Shown: one piece after another, positions 9,997-18,199 of the stretch
How positions within the stretch are numbered: the first letter of the stretch is position 1
How the letters are laid out: every line of letters begins with the position of its first letter
Source: Pantoea sp. At-9b
GTDB taxonomy: Bacteria > Pseudomonadota > Gammaproteobacteria > Enterobacterales > Enterobacteriaceae
Assembly: GCF_000175935.2 (NCBI RefSeq)
Contig: NC_014839.1
Span: 124,001 to 188,000, forward strand
DNA: 64,000 nt
Reading direction: 5' to 3'
Made by a program: the position numbers and the translations under genes
The notes under the pieces: generated by a model
The model's input: only the letters and a program-made list of their open reading frames with translations
Databases searched by the model: none
Told to the model about the DNA's origin: nothing

Positions 9997-10339
9997 CTTA
10001 ATTCCCTTAAATAATGGACCAGATCATTAAGTACATCGATGTAATGAGGACTATGCAATTGCAATAAAATGAGTTTCGTTTTTTGATAAAGAGAATTAAT
10101 ACTGAGGCCTTCATGCCCAATTAATAAATCACTTTTTCGAATATTTTATTCCTGAAACAACGTCATTCCATCCTGTAAACACAAAAACAGCCACTCTGTT
10201 CCCTGCGGATACAGATAAACAACATGCCTGCATCACTATGCGGATTATAAATATAGAAATTAATTTTATATCGTTATGCAAATAAAGCACTAGCGCTATA
10301 GTGCGCGGACAACGTCTATCCAGATGAAAGAGAAATGTT
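9997..10339. other. Divergent intergenic region
   Basis: About 340 AT-rich bases between the binding-protein gene (leftward) and the broken dehydrogenase (rightward). A short inverted string near 10289 (CACTAGCGCTATAGTG) may be an operator, but no promoter boxes could be assigned with confidence. Confidence 0.4.
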
Positions 10340-11379
10340 ATGCCCGTTTTTAGCCATACATGGTTACGTCAGTATTTACGCCAGCACTTGCAGGTTGCCG
10401 GGGTTCGTCCAGCGACAGCCGGTGAAGTGGCAGACAATCTTGTCGAATCGTCGCTCAAAGGCCATGACTCACACGGCGTCTCACTGATTCCACGTTACAT
10501 AGCCGCCATCCGGGCCGGTGAGCTGGATGCACAAGCAACAATCAGCCTGACGCGCGATACAGGGCCCATGTTGTCTTACCACGGTAACAACGGTTTTGGT
10601 CAGGTTAACGGTCGCCTGGTGATGGAACAGGCCATCTTACGGGCGCGACGGTTCGGCGCATGTGTCGTCGGGCTTTCCACACTCACCATCTCGGGCGCAT
10701 TGGCGCCTGGGCTGAACAGGCGACGACGGCGGGCTTGATATCCCTGCACTTTGCCAATGTCGGCTCCCGTTCTACCGTTTTGCCGTTTAACGGTGTACGA
10801 CCGCGTTTTGGCACCAATCCTTTCTGTGTCGGTATTCCGATCGAAGGCCAACGGTCTGTCGTGCTGGATTTCGCCACCAGTACCCTCGCCGGCGACAAGG
10901 CACGGATTGCCTTTAATGAAGGGCGCCGAGCTGCCAGCAAACTGTGCCATCGATAACACAAAGAAGCCGATCCGCGATCCGCGCTGGTTGATGCAGGAAC
11001 CGCTGGGGGCGCTGCTGGCGTTCGGGGTGCATAAAGGGTCAGGATTATCTCTGGTATGCAGCCTGCTGGGCGCCGCCTTAACCGGTGGTGACACCGAAAA
11101 TACACCGCCCCCGGCATCATCAACAATATGCTTTCCATCGTCTTCGATCCGTCCCTGTTGGGCGCGGGTGAACACGCTACGAAGGCCATCAACGACATGC
11201 TGGCCTGGACGCGGGCATCCCGGACCGACGATGAACTGCTGTTGCCCGGTGATGCCGAGCAGCAACACCGCCAATTGCGTTTCGAACACGGTATTGAAAT
11301 CGATGACGTCAGTTGGCAGCAATTCAGGTCACTGGAAGGCGAAGGCTTCCAGCCAAAATTTTCCGAAAGTGAGGTCTGA
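10340..11379 (+). pseudogene. Ldh_2-family malate/lactate/sulfolactate dehydrogenase, frameshifted
   Basis: Fragments in different frames line up with one Ldh_2 protein of about 340 residues: the N-terminus with the active-site block GHDSHGVSLIPRYI, FGQVNGRLVMEQAI, then [17 protein letters not shown] and [24 protein letters not shown], and [11 protein letters not shown] near the end. Frames change near 10680, 10920 and 11100, with a deletion near 10930. The family reduces 2-oxo acids; ComC (R-sulfolactate dehydrogenase) belongs to it, and the adjacent genes make that substrate possible. Confidence 0.85.
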
Positions 11380-11383
11380 GTTA

Positions 11384-11653
11384 TGCATTTATCCCGTTTT
11401 CCCCCGCTTACATTTCGGCCATTTTCCGACGCAACTCGAGCCGCTGGATAACCTCTCGCGTTACCTTGGTGGTCCACGCATCTGGATTAAGCACGACGAT
11501 TGCACCGGGCTGGCGACCGGCGGTAATAAGACGCGCAAACTGGTACTGGCCTGCACCGAAGTTCCCCCGGCACTGGAGCGCATCTCATCAGTGCATTTAT
11601 CTCATTCCATCGATCCTACCGCAGCCCTCGCCAAGGCGTGCGTACATTTATGA
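11384..11653 (+). pseudogene. D-cysteine desulfhydrase/cysteate sulfo-lyase-like fragment
   Basis: The fragment starts at the ATG at 11384, five bases after the dehydrogenase stop. It reads MHLSRFP, then in a second frame [17 protein letters not shown] and [17 protein letters not shown]. The latter corresponds to the PLP-lysine region (RDD...GGNKxRKL) of the DcyD/CuyA/ACC-deaminase group. Only about 60 N-terminal residues and perhaps a scrap of the C-terminus remain. The enzyme must be inactive. CuyA releases sulfite from cysteate, which would fit the neighbouring sulfonate-type importer. Confidence 0.65.
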
Positions 11654-11742
11654 CATGACGAAAGTGCGCAAAACACACGTATTGATAAAGACCATTAACC
11701 ACGGTAAAAGGTTAGCGAATACCTTTTGCACACGAGGGCGGC

Positions 11743-12053
11743 ATGAAATACCCGGATTGTACCTGTTGCTGGCGCTGGATGTGCTGCTGGAGGAAGGCAG
11801 CGTTACCGCTGCGACACGGCGTATGAACCTGATCGCCCCGGCTATGAGTCGCACGCTGGGACGAATATGCGATACCCTGGCGACCCCATTTTTGTTCAGG
11901 CGGGACGCTGGCGCTGCGAGAGCAGGTGCGCTCTGTGGTGGAGCAGGCAACTCAGGTGTTAACGCCCGGCGAGCATGTGCAATTGCAGGATGTTACCCGA
12001 CGCTTCAATTTTCAGGTACTGATTCTTCTCTGTCAGCCCGCCCTGTTGCCGGA
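11743..12053 (+). pseudogene. LysR-family regulator fragment
   Basis: After a one-base loss near 11758, the frame reads [19 protein letters not shown] and [11 protein letters not shown], the LysR helix-turn-helix. Another shift near 11890 leads to a frame with [18 protein letters not shown]. About 100 residues are recoverable and the effector domain is missing. It probably regulated the sulfonate-like locus to its left. The cold-shock gene begins 28 bp after the last recognisable codon, so a deletion fused the two. Confidence 0.7.
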
Positions 12054-12080
12054 AGGCTCACTGAAAAGGGTTTATATATT

Positions 12081-12293
12081 ATGTCTGATAAAATTCACGG
12101 AACGGTAAAGTGGTTTAATGCAGAGAAAGGTCTCGGTTTCATCACGCCTGAAAACGGCAGCAAGGACGTGTTTGTCCATTTCTCTGCTATTCAGGGCAAT
12201 GATTACCGCTCGCTTGATGAAGGTCAGCGCGTTGAATTTATTTTGGAAAACGGACAGAAAGGCCCGGCCGCAGCCAACATAACGGGGCTTTAA
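12081..12293 (+). CDS. Cold-shock protein, CspA family
   Basis: 70 residues. The OB-fold RNA-binding motifs [15 protein letters not shown] (RNP1) and [10 protein letters not shown] (RNP2) are both present. It is a nucleic-acid chaperone that melts RNA structure. The leader usually carrying the cold box (about 150 nt) is absent because LysR-pseudogene sequence lies directly upstream. Cold control may therefore be lost. One change in RNP1 (GFGFI to GLGFI) is minor. Confidence 0.93.
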   Translation: MSDKIHGTVKWFNAEKGLGFITPENGSKDVFVHFSAIQGNDYRSLDEGQRVEFILENGQKGPAAANITGL

Positions 12294-12472
12294 CATTACC
12301 ACACACTGTGCCCGTTTACGCTGCCCACACTACTTCTGTTCTCAGTACAGAATATCGGCATACGATATCAGCAGTCGGAACCCGTCATGTGCAAAATGCA
12401 TTTTCTGCAAATCTGCGATGCTTCAGTCGGTACAGTCTCCGGCATGCTGATTCTGCGTCCGGAAGACGCTCA

Positions 12473-12494
12473 GCAGGGCACCACCCGGTGCCCT
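12473..12494. terminator. Strong inverted repeat between csp and the Hsp20 operon
   Basis: CAGGGCACC-ACCC-GGTGCCCTG is a perfect nine-base-pair hairpin with a four-base loop. It is followed by a pyrimidine run (CTTCTTCT) on the plus strand, so it may end csp transcription. It lacks a clean T tract. Confidence 0.5.
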
Positions 12495-12551
12495 GCTTCT
12501 TCTGACGTGTCGTACAGAACTTTTCGGCCCCGGACTGAGGAAGCCAGCGCC

Positions 12552-12638
12552 TTATTTATTAAGGTGATACAGTGCGACCGACGTCATGGTCAGCAGCGTT
12601 GCAGTAAATGAGGTATTCACCAGCAGCGCAATCAGCAT
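12552..12638 (-). CDS. 28-residue hydrophobic peptide downstream of the Hsp20 operon
   Basis: The ATG at 12638 follows a near-perfect ribosome site (AAGGAGGGAAAT). The product begins MLIALLVNTSFTATLLTM and ends HLNK, one predicted membrane helix. It is the third reading frame after hsp20 on the same strand. The strong ribosome site and membrane-peptide composition argue that it is real. Function unknown; small stress-induced membrane peptides are a reasonable comparison. Confidence 0.6.
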   Translation of the reverse strand: MLIALLVNTSFTATLLTMTSVALYHLNK

Positions 12639-12695
12639 ATTTTCCCTCCTTAATTTACTCATTTCACCGTTATCTGAACCGTGCGGCAGTGTCAG

Positions 12696-12983
12696 TCAGT
12701 TGGTCATTTCAGCAGTGTCCGCACCGGCTTCTTTTGCAATCAGCCGCGATACCCTGCGGTCCGTCCGCTCAGGCGCGTGCGGCGGCAGGTGATAGTGCAG
12801 GGTATGCAGCTTCCCTTTTTCACTGTAAAAATCGGCGGCTGCCACTGGCATGATGCCGCCCGGGGCCAGCCGCTAGCTCACCGACAGCCGCGAATCACGC
12901 AGCTTCATCCTGACCGCCATCACGCTCTCACCGGCGACAGACGGGTAGTGCCGTCTGTCTGCCGGTACCGTAATGCTTTTCAT
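12696..12983 (-). pseudogene. Hypothetical protein in the Hsp20 operon with an amber codon
   Basis: The frame opens at the ATG at 12983 behind GGGAGAGGGG (MKSITVPADRRHYPS). It meets a TAG at codon 37 (12873-12875), then continues in frame RLAPGGIMPVAAADFY to a stop at 12696, for 95 codons in total. The frame on both sides looks coding. A re-start at the ATG at 12850 would give about 51 residues. It lies between hsp20 and the 28-residue peptide. No family was recognised. Confidence 0.55.
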
Positions 12984-13061
12984 CACCCCTCTCCCGGTTT
13001 CAGCGTGAAGAGGAGGACATCAGGCGACGACGTCATCCACAGTGCCCGCAGCGCCGATTAA

Positions 13062-13556
13062 TCAGGTCTGATGCTCAATCACGCCGGCCGTTTGATGGTC
13101 TATCGTTATGCGCCGCGGCTTTTCGCTTTCCGGGATTACCAGCGTCAGGCCAACGCTTAGTAGTCCGTCCTGCAGCCTTGCCTCCATCACCTTCATGTGT
13201 TCCGGTATACTGTAACTCAGGCGGAAGTCCTGCCGGCTGATGCCGCGGTGCAGCCAGCCGCTGCCGCCGTTGTCGTTTTCAGGGGCCACCGCGTTTTCAG
13301 AGTGTTCCTCTTTCCGTCCGGACACGGTGAGGCTGCCCCCTGCCGCTTCTATCTCCAGCTCACTCTCTTTCCAGCCGGGTACGCTCACGGTGAGGGCGTA
13401 GTGCTCATCGTCCAGCTGTCTGAGGTTGTACGGGGGAGCCATGGTTACCGGCGTGTCACCGGTCAGCTGGCTGAAAAGGCGGTCGATGCGGCTGAAGCGG
13501 TCAGCAAAGACAGAGTCGCTGAGCTGCGGAAAAACGAGGAAATTACGTAAAGACAT
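13062..13556 (-). CDS. Small heat-shock protein, Hsp20/IbpA family
   Basis: 164 residues with an alpha-crystallin domain: PPYNLRQLDDEHYALTVSVP, ELEIEAAGGSLTVSG, the domain end RQDFRLSYSIPEHMKV, GLLSVGLTLVIPE and a C-terminal KPRRI. It is an ATP-independent holdase that keeps unfolded proteins soluble. The ATG at 13556 has AGGAGG upstream and is preferred to an ATG seven codons earlier. It is the first gene of a leftward operon with a heat-shock-type promoter (13624-13652). Confidence 0.92.
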   Translation of the reverse strand: MSLRNFLVFPQLSDSVFADRFSRIDRLFSQLTGDTPVTMAPPYNLRQLDDEHYALTVSVPGWKESELEIEAAGGSLTVSGRKEEHSENAVAPENDNGGSGWLHRGISRQDFRLSYSIPEHMKVMEARLQDGLLSVGLTLVIPESEKPRRITIDHQTAGVIEHQT

Positions 13557-13623
13557 AATGATAACCTCCTGAATCATTCATTCAAAAGCTCATCCGGAGC
13601 AGGTCTGTGCCCTGTCCGTTATC

Positions 13624-13652
13624 ATTTATAGGTTCTTCTGCACATTTTCAAG
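13624..13652 (-). promoter_or_regulatory. Sigma-32-like promoter of hsp20
   Basis: On the minus strand, CTTGAA (13652-13647) is followed after 14 bases by CCTATAAAT (13632-13624). This approximates the heat-shock consensus CTTGAA-N13-17-CCCCATnT. It lies about 70 bases upstream of the hsp20 start. Confidence 0.6.
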
Positions 13653-13680
13653 TCATGCTGTCAGCATTTTTTCAGTACGG

Positions 13681-13693
13681 CCCCCCCCCCCCC
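13681..13693. repeat. Homopolymeric C tract upstream of hsp20
   Basis: An unbroken run of about 13 C, 28 bp upstream of the putative sigma-32 minus-35 box. Tracts of this length are prone to slippage and are also a place for sequencing error. Confidence 0.8.
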
Positions 13694-14081
13694 GGAAAGC
13701 CTTCCACATTGAATGTCCGGCGGTTATCCGTGCATATGAAGCAATAAGATAAAACCTTCTCAGGGACGAAATAAACGACACAATAATTCTCACCTGGAGA
13801 AATTGATTTTCCTAACTGAAATGATGTTTAATTAAATTTTTTCATTTTCGTTCTTAACTGACGTGATAATACGCTGCAGAAGAATGTGTCTGGGCGTCAG
13901 GAAATTTTGATGCGCGATTTTCAGATTCAACTCCGGATGCGCGGCGGCATGAAGATAATCTTAAATTTATTTATCGGCATGCGTAATCTTTGTCATTGCA
14001 CCAGTGGCAGGGGTAAGATGGCTATAGGTTGTCTTCTCTGATGACCGGAAAACCTGACCTGAAATATGACCGGGGTGAGCA
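13694..14081. other. AT-rich intergenic region
   Basis: About 390 bp between the divergent hsp20 and parD genes. It should carry the parDE promoter. I see no gene. Confidence 0.45.
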
Positions 14082-14348
14082 GTGAGCAGAGAAATTATTC
14101 TGGTTCCAGACAAAAAACTCATGGGGATTATGGATTCCCTTATAAGTGATGGAGTCTACCACTCTTATATTGACATAATTTACCAAGCTGTGTCAGATCT
14201 TATGAAGAAAGAAGAAAACATGTCCAGAATGAAAGAATATATTAATGAAGGGGCAAGGAGCGGGTATGTAAATTTAAATGCCATAATAATAAGCGAAATC
14301 ATTTACAGAAAGGGGGTGAAATGCATAAGATATCCCGACAGGCGTTAA
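14082..14348 (+). CDS. ParD-like antitoxin
   Basis: 88 residues. An N-terminal ribbon-helix-helix-like segment (SREIILVPDKKLMGIMDSLI) is followed by YHSYIDIIYQAVSDLMKKEE and the ParD-typical EYINEGARSGY. It overlaps parE by 28 bp, the usual antitoxin-first order. It would bind and neutralise the ParE toxin and repress its own operon. The tail is longer and more basic than usual, so some divergence has occurred. Confidence 0.75.
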   Translation: MSREIILVPDKKLMGIMDSLISDGVYHSYIDIIYQAVSDLMKKEENMSRMKEYINEGARSGYVNLNAIIISEIIYRKGVKCIRYPDRR

Positions 14349-14617
14349 AAGATATCAATCTGTTATATAATCGTTTTCTCTCTCAGTTCTGCCCTGATCA
14401 GGCACGAAAAATCCTGAAAGAAATTGAGGAGTGCATTGATCTTATCAGTTGTTTTCCTGAGACCGGAAAGGATTGCTGTCATCTTATGAAGGGTCTCAGG
14501 CAGTATTCATACCGGGGATGCGTTTTCTATTACCGGTTGCACAAAAAACATGTATACATTATCAGAATGCTTGATGGGGAAAGTGAACATAACTTATCAG
14601 GTAAATCTGAACAATAA
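14321..14617 (+). CDS. ParE-like toxin (RelE/ParE superfamily)
   Basis: 98 residues, starting MHKISRQALKDINLLYNRF with a good GGGGGTG ribosome site. The core CIDLISCFPETGKD and YSYRGCVFYYRLHKKHVYII fits ParE proteins, which poison DNA gyrase. Together with ParD it would form a plasmid-stabilising type II addiction pair, in line with the replicon interpretation. Confidence 0.78.
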   Translation: MHKISRQALKDINLLYNRFLSQFCPDQARKILKEIEECIDLISCFPETGKDCCHLMKGLRQYSYRGCVFYYRLHKKHVYIIRMLDGESEHNLSGKSEQ

Positions 14618-14636
14618 AATAAATGTTGGTGAGGGT

Positions 14637-15080
14637 TCATTCCCGGTTTTTTCTTTTTTGATTCAGCTCCAGGAGGACCATGTGATAATGTCTGAAAAAA
14701 TAACCTGATGACGGTCTGGTTCCCTGTCTGTAATGCTTTTGCACCCACAGTTCTATGCATATGTTTCCTGTACTGTTAACAAGTTGGTAAATACTAATGA
14801 GTATGAAAGCGGCGGACGTTGGCGGACGCTGCCAGATGAGATTATATGCGGTAACAGGGAGTAAAATTAACATAATGCTGCAGGATAATATATTAAGTAT
14901 GCGGTAAGGAGTGGAAATGAGTTTTTCCCTGTCAACAGGGACAAGGTATCTGTATTCGGTCAGGTCAGCAATCGTCACACAAATAATGACAGTAAATAAT
15001 ACGATATATATATGTTTCTGAGTAAAAAGAAGAAAAAGCGGAATTAAATCCATCAGATAAATCCTTATTATCCCTTTCAT
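14637..15080 (-). CDS. Multi-pass membrane protein of unknown function
   Basis: 147 residues with four likely membrane helices (around 8-22, 25-40, 60-83, 88-108) and a basic C-terminus (ELNQKRKNRE). It converges on parE with a 19-bp gap. No family was recognised. Codon use is AT-rich like parDE, suggesting shared origin. The ribosome site is weak. Confidence 0.5.
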   Translation of the reverse strand: MKGIIRIYLMDLIPLFLLFTQKHIYIVLFTVIICVTIADLTEYRYLVPVDREKLISTPYRILNILSCSIMLILLPVTAYNLIWQRPPTSAAFILISIYQLVNSTGNICIELWVQKHYRQGTRPSSGYFFRHYHMVLLELNQKRKNRE

Positions 15081-15373
15081 GGCATGAGCAGACTACAGGC
15101 ATGTTCCCCGGGCTCTCATAGCTCATAGGGTACTGTGTCCTGATGTCGTACTAATACTTTACACTTCCACGTTAAAGATCAGAACGCTGTTATAATGAGT
15201 CCACTCCTGCAGGCGGGATGCGGAACTTAATGTCCTCCCATCATGATACCGGGAATCACTGCGGCCTGTGACCATGGAGTTACAAACATACTGCGCCATA
15301 TAATTAAATCCACTTCCGCACTCCCGTTATTCCGGATATATCCGGTGACGCCCTTATCAGTACTATTTCCCTG

Positions 15374-15620
15374 TTAAAGGGCACTGGTACTCGTTGTGGT
15401 TGTCGTGGTTGTTCCTGTCTGGCAACCATTTCCACCACCGGAGGCAGCCAGAGCAACCCCGGCAATGGCTGCGACAGCGTCGAGTCCCACGGCCGTAGTG
15501 CTCCCCAAGGCAACCGACCCCGCACTTTCACCCGCTGCCTCTCCCGGCTCTGCTGCAAAAGGAGAACTCGCGTTAAATTAAGGCGGTCAGTAAGATCCCT
15601 GCGGTAATATATTTTTTCAT
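15374..15620 (-). pseudogene. yjbE: YjbE-like secreted exopolysaccharide-operon protein, frameshifted
   Basis: From the ATG at 15620 (GGAGCAA ribosome site), a signal peptide (MKKYITAGILLTAL) is followed by a one-base shift. The next frame reads [31 protein letters not shown] and [12 protein letters not shown]. The GEAAG core, SGGGNG and poly-Thr tail are characteristic of YjbE, the first protein of the yjbEFGH exopolysaccharide operon. The rest of the operon is absent. The lesion (an extra base near 15577) may be genuine or a sequencing error. Confidence 0.75.
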
Positions 15621-15909
15621 TTGCTCCTCCGGATATTGTAAAAACGATGCCGGGTTCAAGACTGGTTAATTCTGGTGTTCAGCACTATCGCGCCTGTTCT
15701 GCAGACAGGGTACTATAATTTTATCCGGATCTTATGTTATCATACTGATGACATTTCACTTTAGGAAAAACCTTACCCTGTTTTTTTCTAAACAAGGATT
15801 AACATACTGATAATAATTAATAAATCATCATTTAATTTTGTTAAAGCAATCTTAACTGATGCTTATGTTATTAAATTCATTAAGTTAATTGCCATGAGGA
15901 GATACGTTG

Positions 15910-16110
15910 ATGTGTGTTTCTGAAGAAAATGTAGGCGTATCAGATTCTGAAGTGCTGCGCAAAGGATATGCACAGATTCGGGAAGCCGGCATGGCTGTGT
16001 CAGGTCGGACCGGTTTTTCATGGGATGATGCCATGACTGTGACAGAGAACATTATATTCCTGCTTTCTCATCTGGAGCTGTCACTGAGTGAAAAAGATAC
16101 AGAGTTTTGA
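15910..16110 (+). CDS. Small hypothetical protein
   Basis: 66 residues (MCVSEENVGVSDSEVLRKGY...), acidic and helical with no signal sequence. GAGGAG lies upstream of the TTG-ATG pair; the ATG at 15910 is preferred. It stands alone in an AT-rich region with its own promoter-like sequence. No family was recognised. Confidence 0.55.
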   Translation: MCVSEENVGVSDSEVLRKGYAQIREAGMAVSGRTGFSWDDAMTVTENIIFLLSHLELSLSEKDTEF

Positions 16111-16347
16111 TGTGGTATGCTAGGTGAGGATTGCAGGTATCTCCACACGACACCTCGGTCGGTCTTGGTGAAATGCACATCAGAAGAGTGATGCGCTCCA
16201 GGGTTAGTTCATAAGATGTCGTTGATGGTATTGCCGCGTCATGAGTATATCGTCAGTATATTTACCGGATGATTATGTCGGGATAATAAATCATCTTTCG
16301 TAACAGCATTATTTCATCAGGAATAACTTCCTGACGAGAGTGGTGTA

Positions 16348-16611
16348 ATGAGAACAGTAAATGCAGTGTGTATGGTTATGTTTTTTTCTCTCCTGTCAGT
16401 TCTGCCAGCGATCTCCTCCCGGGCCGCGGATTGTTCCGGACAGTTTACGCTGCGGGGAGAAATGCAGAGTCCCGAAGGGGGATATAAAGTCTGTATTTAT
16501 GGAAAAAACAGCCGTGCCGCTGTTATCCGCCAGCCTGTTGATGATGTATGCTCTGCCGTCATGGCAAACAGGCCCGGTAAAGATGATGTGATCTTTATCA
16601 TAGAGGAATGA
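16348..16611 (+). CDS. Small exported protein of unknown function
   Basis: 87 residues with a clear signal peptide (hydrophobic about 7-22, cleavage near SSRAA|DCSG). The mature part of about 60 residues has three cysteines (C29, C49, C68 by approximate count), which could form a disulfide in the periplasm. It stands alone. The family is not recognised. Confidence 0.6.
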   Translation: MRTVNAVCMVMFFSLLSVLPAISSRAADCSGQFTLRGEMQSPEGGYKVCIYGKNSRAAVIRQPVDDVCSAVMANRPGKDDVIFIIEE

Positions 16612-16727
16612 GTCCGGATTCTGCTGCCTAGAGAATCAGAATAATAAGTTTTATCAGACTCCTCTTCTTATTAAATTCATTTTAACAGAACATCTTCCCG
16701 GCCAGATTCAGCAAAGGACACCTCCGC

Positions 16728-16958
16728 GTGAACAGACATGACATCACCTCCGGCCTCTTCCGCAGCGCCGGCTTCGACCCGACTTCCGGCATTCTGGAAC
16801 TCGAATACCGTAACGGTGCCTGCCGGCGCTGGCTGGCAGTGCCGGCACGTCTTTATCAGGGCTTCTGCGCTGCAGAGGACCCGGATGCCTTTTTCCGCAG
16901 TCATATTGATGGCCACTTCTTTTCCCTGCACGGGGAGAGTGGGCCGCTGCGCCGCTGA
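16728..16958 (+). CDS. KTSC-domain protein
   Basis: 76 residues from a GTG start. The pattern SAGFDPTSGILELEYRNG followed by WLAVPARLYQGF matches the KTSC domain (short beta-rich; named after a lysyl-tRNA-synthetase-associated motif). Thirteen bases separate it from the next gene, so they form an operon. A decayed second copy lies at 47846-48022. Function unknown. Confidence 0.7.
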   Translation: MNRHDITSGLFRSAGFDPTSGILELEYRNGACRRWLAVPARLYQGFCAAEDPDAFFRSHIDGHFFSLHGESGPLRR

Positions 16959-16970
16959 AGGAGGCTGAAC

Positions 16971-17573
16971 GTGGAAAATAACAATGCTGCCGTTGAACAT
17001 CTGGCGTGGTGTGCGCTGGTTGCGCTGCACCTGGCGCGCCTCGACGGTCTGACGGCTTCCCCTGCTCAGGAAAATCTCTTTCTCACCCGCTGGCTGGCCA
17101 GCGCCGAGAAGCAGCGGCGTTTCCGGAAGGAGCTGGCGAACGACATCCGCTGGCTGCTGAAGGAGGGGCGTGAAAAGGGCGTGCGGGCCGACCTGCCCGC
17201 CAAGCTGGATTACCTGTGGCGGGCCGGCAGCAGTGACCTGCTGGCGCAGAACGACCTGTTCCGGCTGCAGCACACGCTGAATACCCTGAAACTCGCCGGG
17301 TGGATTTACATGGTGCTGAGTGAAAGCGAGTGGAGCGGTCGCCGGGCGCTGAAACTGAATCCGTCCGTTTCCGGCCTGTACCTGAATAAAAATGCGCTCG
17401 ACGCAGGGTTTGATGAGCACGGCGGGCAACGGCGTCCCCTGCCCGCCCGCATCACCGGAAATATTGCCGCGCTGGACAGGCTGCTGCAGCGCGCCGGCTG
17501 GCGGCGCGAACCGGCGGGTAATGACCCGCTGCTCCATCATCTTCTGGCGGCTGCACCTGGCAGCAGGGCCTGA
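16971..17573 (+). CDS. DUF2913-like protein
   Basis: 200 residues from a GTG with an excellent AAGGAGG ribosome site. The start (VEHLAWCALVALHLARLDG) and AQENLFLTRWLASAEKQRRF recall the DUF2913 family found with KTSC-type proteins in enterobacterial accessory DNA. It is soluble, helical and basic. The KTSC neighbour supports a shared, unknown role. The family assignment is from memory and moderately sure. Confidence 0.6.
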   Translation: MENNNAAVEHLAWCALVALHLARLDGLTASPAQENLFLTRWLASAEKQRRFRKELANDIRWLLKEGREKGVRADLPAKLDYLWRAGSSDLLAQNDLFRLQHTLNTLKLAGWIYMVLSESEWSGRRALKLNPSVSGLYLNKNALDAGFDEHGGQRRPLPARITGNIAALDRLLQRAGWRREPAGNDPLLHHLLAAAPGSRA

Positions 17574-18199
17574 AACGTCCCGGGCACAGCTGCGGGCTGC
17601 CAGGAAATCAGCAGCCGTGCTTATGCAACGGGGCCGCCCGTATCGTTCTGCTAAATGTTCCCACCAGGGTGGGAACCGGAGGACGGTTATCTTCAGATTT
17701 TTTCCTGATGGCAGGTCAGCGAGCGCAATGTGTCTGTAACGAGGCATACTGATGAAGCAGACCCGGTGCATTGAAATCTGCCGGCGGTATTGCCTTAAAA
17801 CTTTTCTGCCAATAGCGCACCTGTGCCTCTCCTGGCTCAGGTGCTGTTTTGTCCTTATTCAAACCCTGTACCATAATGTCTTTCATTTTATCGCCAGTTT
17901 TTTTCGACTGGCAACCATGAGCGATCCAACCGATCTAATACCTGCCAGGTAGAACGTATGCATCGCTTCAGTGCTGAGCTGCAGACAACATTCGGAATAA
18001 TATCGGCATTTTTAATGAACCTGCCGGCTCTGATGGCTTCGAGCTGTCCCCTGAAAGTCAGTGGCACATCAACCCAGCCGGTGAATCTGTTTTCCAGGTT
18101 CCAGTGACTCTAGCCATATAGCAACAGTATAAGGCCTGATGTCGTTATTATTAACCATTTTATAAATGTCCTGCGGTAACCGGGCTACTTACGTAGATT
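17574..18199. other. Degenerate stretch between the DUF2913-like gene and enolase
   Basis: About 625 bp. Minus-strand frames near 17950-18020 contain a helical string (LKRCIRSTWQVLDRLDRSW) resembling a fragment of a DNA-binding or transposase protein, but it is too short to name. No complete gene is seen. Confidence 0.4.

Noticed and set aside
13681..13693. Poly-C tract as an origin or attachment site
   Set aside because: No iterons, DnaA boxes or flanking repeats; it is only a homopolymer.
14637..14760. Short minus-strand frame overlapping parE and the membrane protein
   Set aside because: Out of phase with the better-supported membrane protein frame and without start signals.
15396..15581. 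Plus-strand Val/Pro/Ala-rich 61-codon frame
   Set aside because: It is the antisense shadow of the yjbE Thr/Gly/Ala repeats.
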